From Paracentrotus lividus (taxonomy: Eukaryota; Echinodermata; Echinoidea; Camarodonta; Echinidae): a DNA stretch of 64,000 bases. The stretch spans positions 18,153,124 through 18,217,123 of the forward strand of contig CALNVZ010003435.1 of assembly GCA_940671915.1 (NCBI GenBank). The letters run 5' to 3'. Both the position numbers and the translations under genes were made by a program. The notes beneath the pieces were generated by a model. It was not told the origin of the DNA. It saw nothing but the letters and a program-made list of their open reading frames with translations, and searched no databases. Below are positions 61,366-64,000 of this stretch, piece after piece (within the stretch, counting starts at the first letter, position 1; each line of letters starts with the position of its first letter).

Positions 61366-61840
61366 TTAAAGGTGGTGTATAGTTTCGGGAGAAAGAAAAA
61401 TTAACTTTGATTCACATTAAGATAAATTATGAAAGATTGAATCCAAAAACCATAATAAAGCAAATTATAGTACTTGAAATCTCGTTTTAGTGTCTTTATT
61501 TCATAATATAAGGATAAAAAAGATAAGTCGGGGACCCGTCACAGGTTAGCGCTCACGTGGAAAACCAATGGGGATTCTCTTGTGTGGGTGTTACACACAG
61601 ATCGTTCGCACTAATTCACGCCGTAACCTCCGGCGTGCGAACTTGTCAGCAGAGGTATAAACGGCAGTTAAATTACGCTATACTTCAAACAAATTCAATG
61701 AAATTCATCGGAAATAATGAAAGGAATGTCACAAGATCTTTCACACATATCTTTTAGTGCAATGTGGACAACATGTAACTACATTTGATCGGTTTTGTGC
61801 CAATTCCTTTTTTGTTACCAAAACTATACACCAGGTTTAA
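61366..61840. mobile_element. TTAA-flanked MITE
   Basis: TTAA at both borders (61,366-61,369; 61,837-61,840), ends AGGTGGTGTATAGTTT and AAACTATACACCAGGT inverted. 475 bp. TTAA specificity as in piggyBac or Kolobok. Confidence 0.85.
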
Positions 61841-62241
61841 GGTGAAAGTTCTTTCTGGAACTTCATTCGTTTTTGAAAATGCAGAGAAATAACAAATTTA
61901 TGAATGTTTAAAATTTTGACTAAAGATGTCACTTCCAAGCTGCTCTCCCATGTGTTATATTTACATAAATTCGTCTTTTTTTCAAGGTATTTGATATTGG
62001 AATAAAGTACTTCATAGAGGCATGTATAGTTTTGACGATTTGTGTAGGCCTATAGATCAACAGCATATATGGGAAATAATATTCTTAGACTGAAAAAAAA
62101 GACAATTTAGGACCTACATGTACACAACACAGGAGAGCAGTCATAATCAAAAGTTTGAAGATTCATAACTATTTTTATTTTATTTTCTGCATTTTGAAAA
62201 CAGACGTAAGTCCAGGGTGAACTTCCCCTTAAAGAGACCTG
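61841..62241. other. Unassigned
   Basis: Nothing recognised. Confidence 0.4.
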
Positions 62242-62401
62242 GGCCCCGTAACACAAAGGTTTGCAATCAATCGCTAAATGGCAATAGCCAATCAAGATCT
62301 TTGTTACATGCGCATTTTGTTCAACAGACAGACCAGCAACCAATCAGAACAGCTCTTTCAAATTTGCAATCGATCGCAAACCTTTGTGTTACGGGGCCCA
62401 G
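62242..62401. mobile_element. MITE, GGGCCCCGTAACACAAAGG ends
   Basis: Inverted ends gggccccgtaacacaaaggt / complement, extending through ttgcaatc(a)atcgc. About 160 bp, short unpaired centre. Confidence 0.88.
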
Positions 62402-64000
62402 TTCACATTAGTCCAGGGATTTCCAGCTAAATAGTATGGAATTGGACTTGGCTACCGAACATTTGCACATAATTTTGTAAATTATCCCAAGCAAAAACTG
62501 TGTCTTTATCACTAGGTGAAATATCTAGCTAACATTTATTGAGCTTTTAATAATCGCAAGATTCATCCCACGAAAGAACCATTCAATTGTGTCCACATTA
62601 AAAATAATCTCAAGCTAGTTCTGATAGGGTTAATGATCAGAAATATTAAGCTTATTTGTAAACTCAGGCTGATATAGATGCAGCCTCATGTGTGAGTCTG
62701 TCCGTCACTGGATTTCCAAATCCCCTCATTTCAGCATCTCATCCTACCATCCCTACCAGCCTAGATACTCCTTCCCTTCTAATCAGGTAGAAGCGTTCTC
62801 GTTTTCTCCTGACCCCAAACTCTTTTTGTGTCTCGCTATCAAATTTATATGCCAGGGATGGTTCGGTGCGGCAGTGAGCCGCTCCATTGTTAATGGCATG
62901 TATTCAATGCTTGCATCCTCTCTCCTCAAGGGATAGCACAGCCACATGTTTTCTACCTGCTCCTATCAATACAATTTAACCCAGGCTATGAGAAGAAGAG
63001 AACTCAGGAAGATGTGACAAGCAAGTAGACTCACATCGTGTAGACAAAGATGAAAAAATAGGGCAAATGTCCGCTTTTCCCTTAGAAATCAAAATCTATA
63101 TCAGAAGTCATTTTTTTTTCTGTGTCTGCCTTAATTTGCTCTTCGTGTCAAGATTGTATGGCCGCACTCTGCCTCTGCTTTATTAATTGCTAAAAATATT
63201 CTCCTTTTTCATTTCGTTTTGAAAGAAGCGGAAGTGACTTTGTTCCTGTGGTGTACTGGAAGGTACATATTCATGTGTTTAAAATGAAACTACATAAATA
63301 TGAACATTTGGTACTGGTCACTCAAAATCCGTTGTAAATGTAGCTCAGAATGAATCTTATGCCCCTGTACCCCTTCATTGAGCCCCTTACATGTACTTTT
63401 CTTTTGAAGACACTTTTTTATTCAGACACTTTCGGGGGGGGGAGGGATTTTGAAGGTATGTAATAAACATTGCTACTGGTATTTATTTGAGTATGTACAT
63501 GTATATTAGAGCCATCCCCAAGATAAATTTAGAAGTAAGATCACTTTCATTAAAGGGATACTAGATCAGTAGTGAGATGTCACTAGGCCTACATGTACTT
63601 TGTCATCTAGAATGAAATAAGTAGCCTACATATTGTATGTTCATGTAATGTACATATTCACCATTTATTTATAAAGCAGATTTGATTTGGTTAAAATGTT
63701 TTTTCTAAATTATGTTGTCTCGCTTGGCGTTGGCTTCATTTATACCAATACCTGCAATTGGAGAATCAGAGACTAGGAGAAAAAAAAAACCTGCTTGTAA
63801 TGAGACTATGTGTGTAAACCTACAACGTTGACCTGTCAGGGCTTTGTATATGACCTTTCCCATGACCTCTGGGTAAATGCTTAGTCCCAGAATGACATCA
63901 TCTCTATGTAAAGAGCTGTTGGCATATTTTGCAGACACTATTTTCATTCTTCTTTATAATATGTGGTTTTGGGAGGTAATTTTAAATTAAAAAAAATAAA
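62402..64000. other. Unassigned to window end
   Basis: No exon with convincing splice sites and family similarity was seen. G-run at 63,433; ACATGTA words at 63,495, 63,592 and 63,645. Confidence 0.4.

Overview
This is a eukaryotic, AT-rich, intron-rich and very repeat-rich window. It most likely comes from a marine deuterostome invertebrate, and an echinoderm such as a sea urchin fits best. The grounds are split genes with GT-AG introns and metazoan proteins, tRNA-derived SINEs, many small inverted-repeat transposons (MITEs), frequent ACATGTA runs, a foldback-like 15-bp repeat tract, and histone-type 3' hairpins with a CAAGAAA-like element. The taxonomic call is an inference; no database was searched.

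Layout. 1-9 kb is intergenic DNA with repeat relics, an array of palindromic GGTCACGTG motifs and a complete 1.96-kb inverted-repeat element with 9-bp target duplications that ends about 40 bp before a start codon. 9,083-25,205 (+) is an intact eight-exon PIP4P/TMEM55 gene (274 aa). 25.2-33.7 kb lies between two convergent genes and contains MITEs and simple repeats. 49,162-33,724 (-) is an intact glucose-6-phosphate isomerase gene in 13 coding exons (556 aa, catalytic residues present). Its introns hold a nested THAP/hAT composite element, a broken BED/hAT-like transposase, a degenerate 15-bp repeat tract and ghost copies of two of its own splice junctions. 49.2-55.5 kb is a divergent intergenic region with histone-like 3' hairpins, a LINE 3' end and a long foldback element. 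55,573-55,902 (+) is the first coding exon of an unrecognised helical protein whose later exons are not seen. 56-64 kb is repeats, including a frameshifted non-LTR reverse transcriptase.

The two recognised genes are housekeeping genes, one for glycolysis/gluconeogenesis and one for lysosomal phosphoinositide and positioning functions. They share no pathway and nothing suggests co-regulation beyond similar GTTAGATCTAAC/TAACGTTA palindrome clusters near both 5' ends. Most of the rest can be explained as layers of DNA transposons, for many of which termini and target-site duplications can be read directly. Exon boundaries were derived by hand from reading frame, GT-AG sites and protein-family similarity; each exon set closes in frame.
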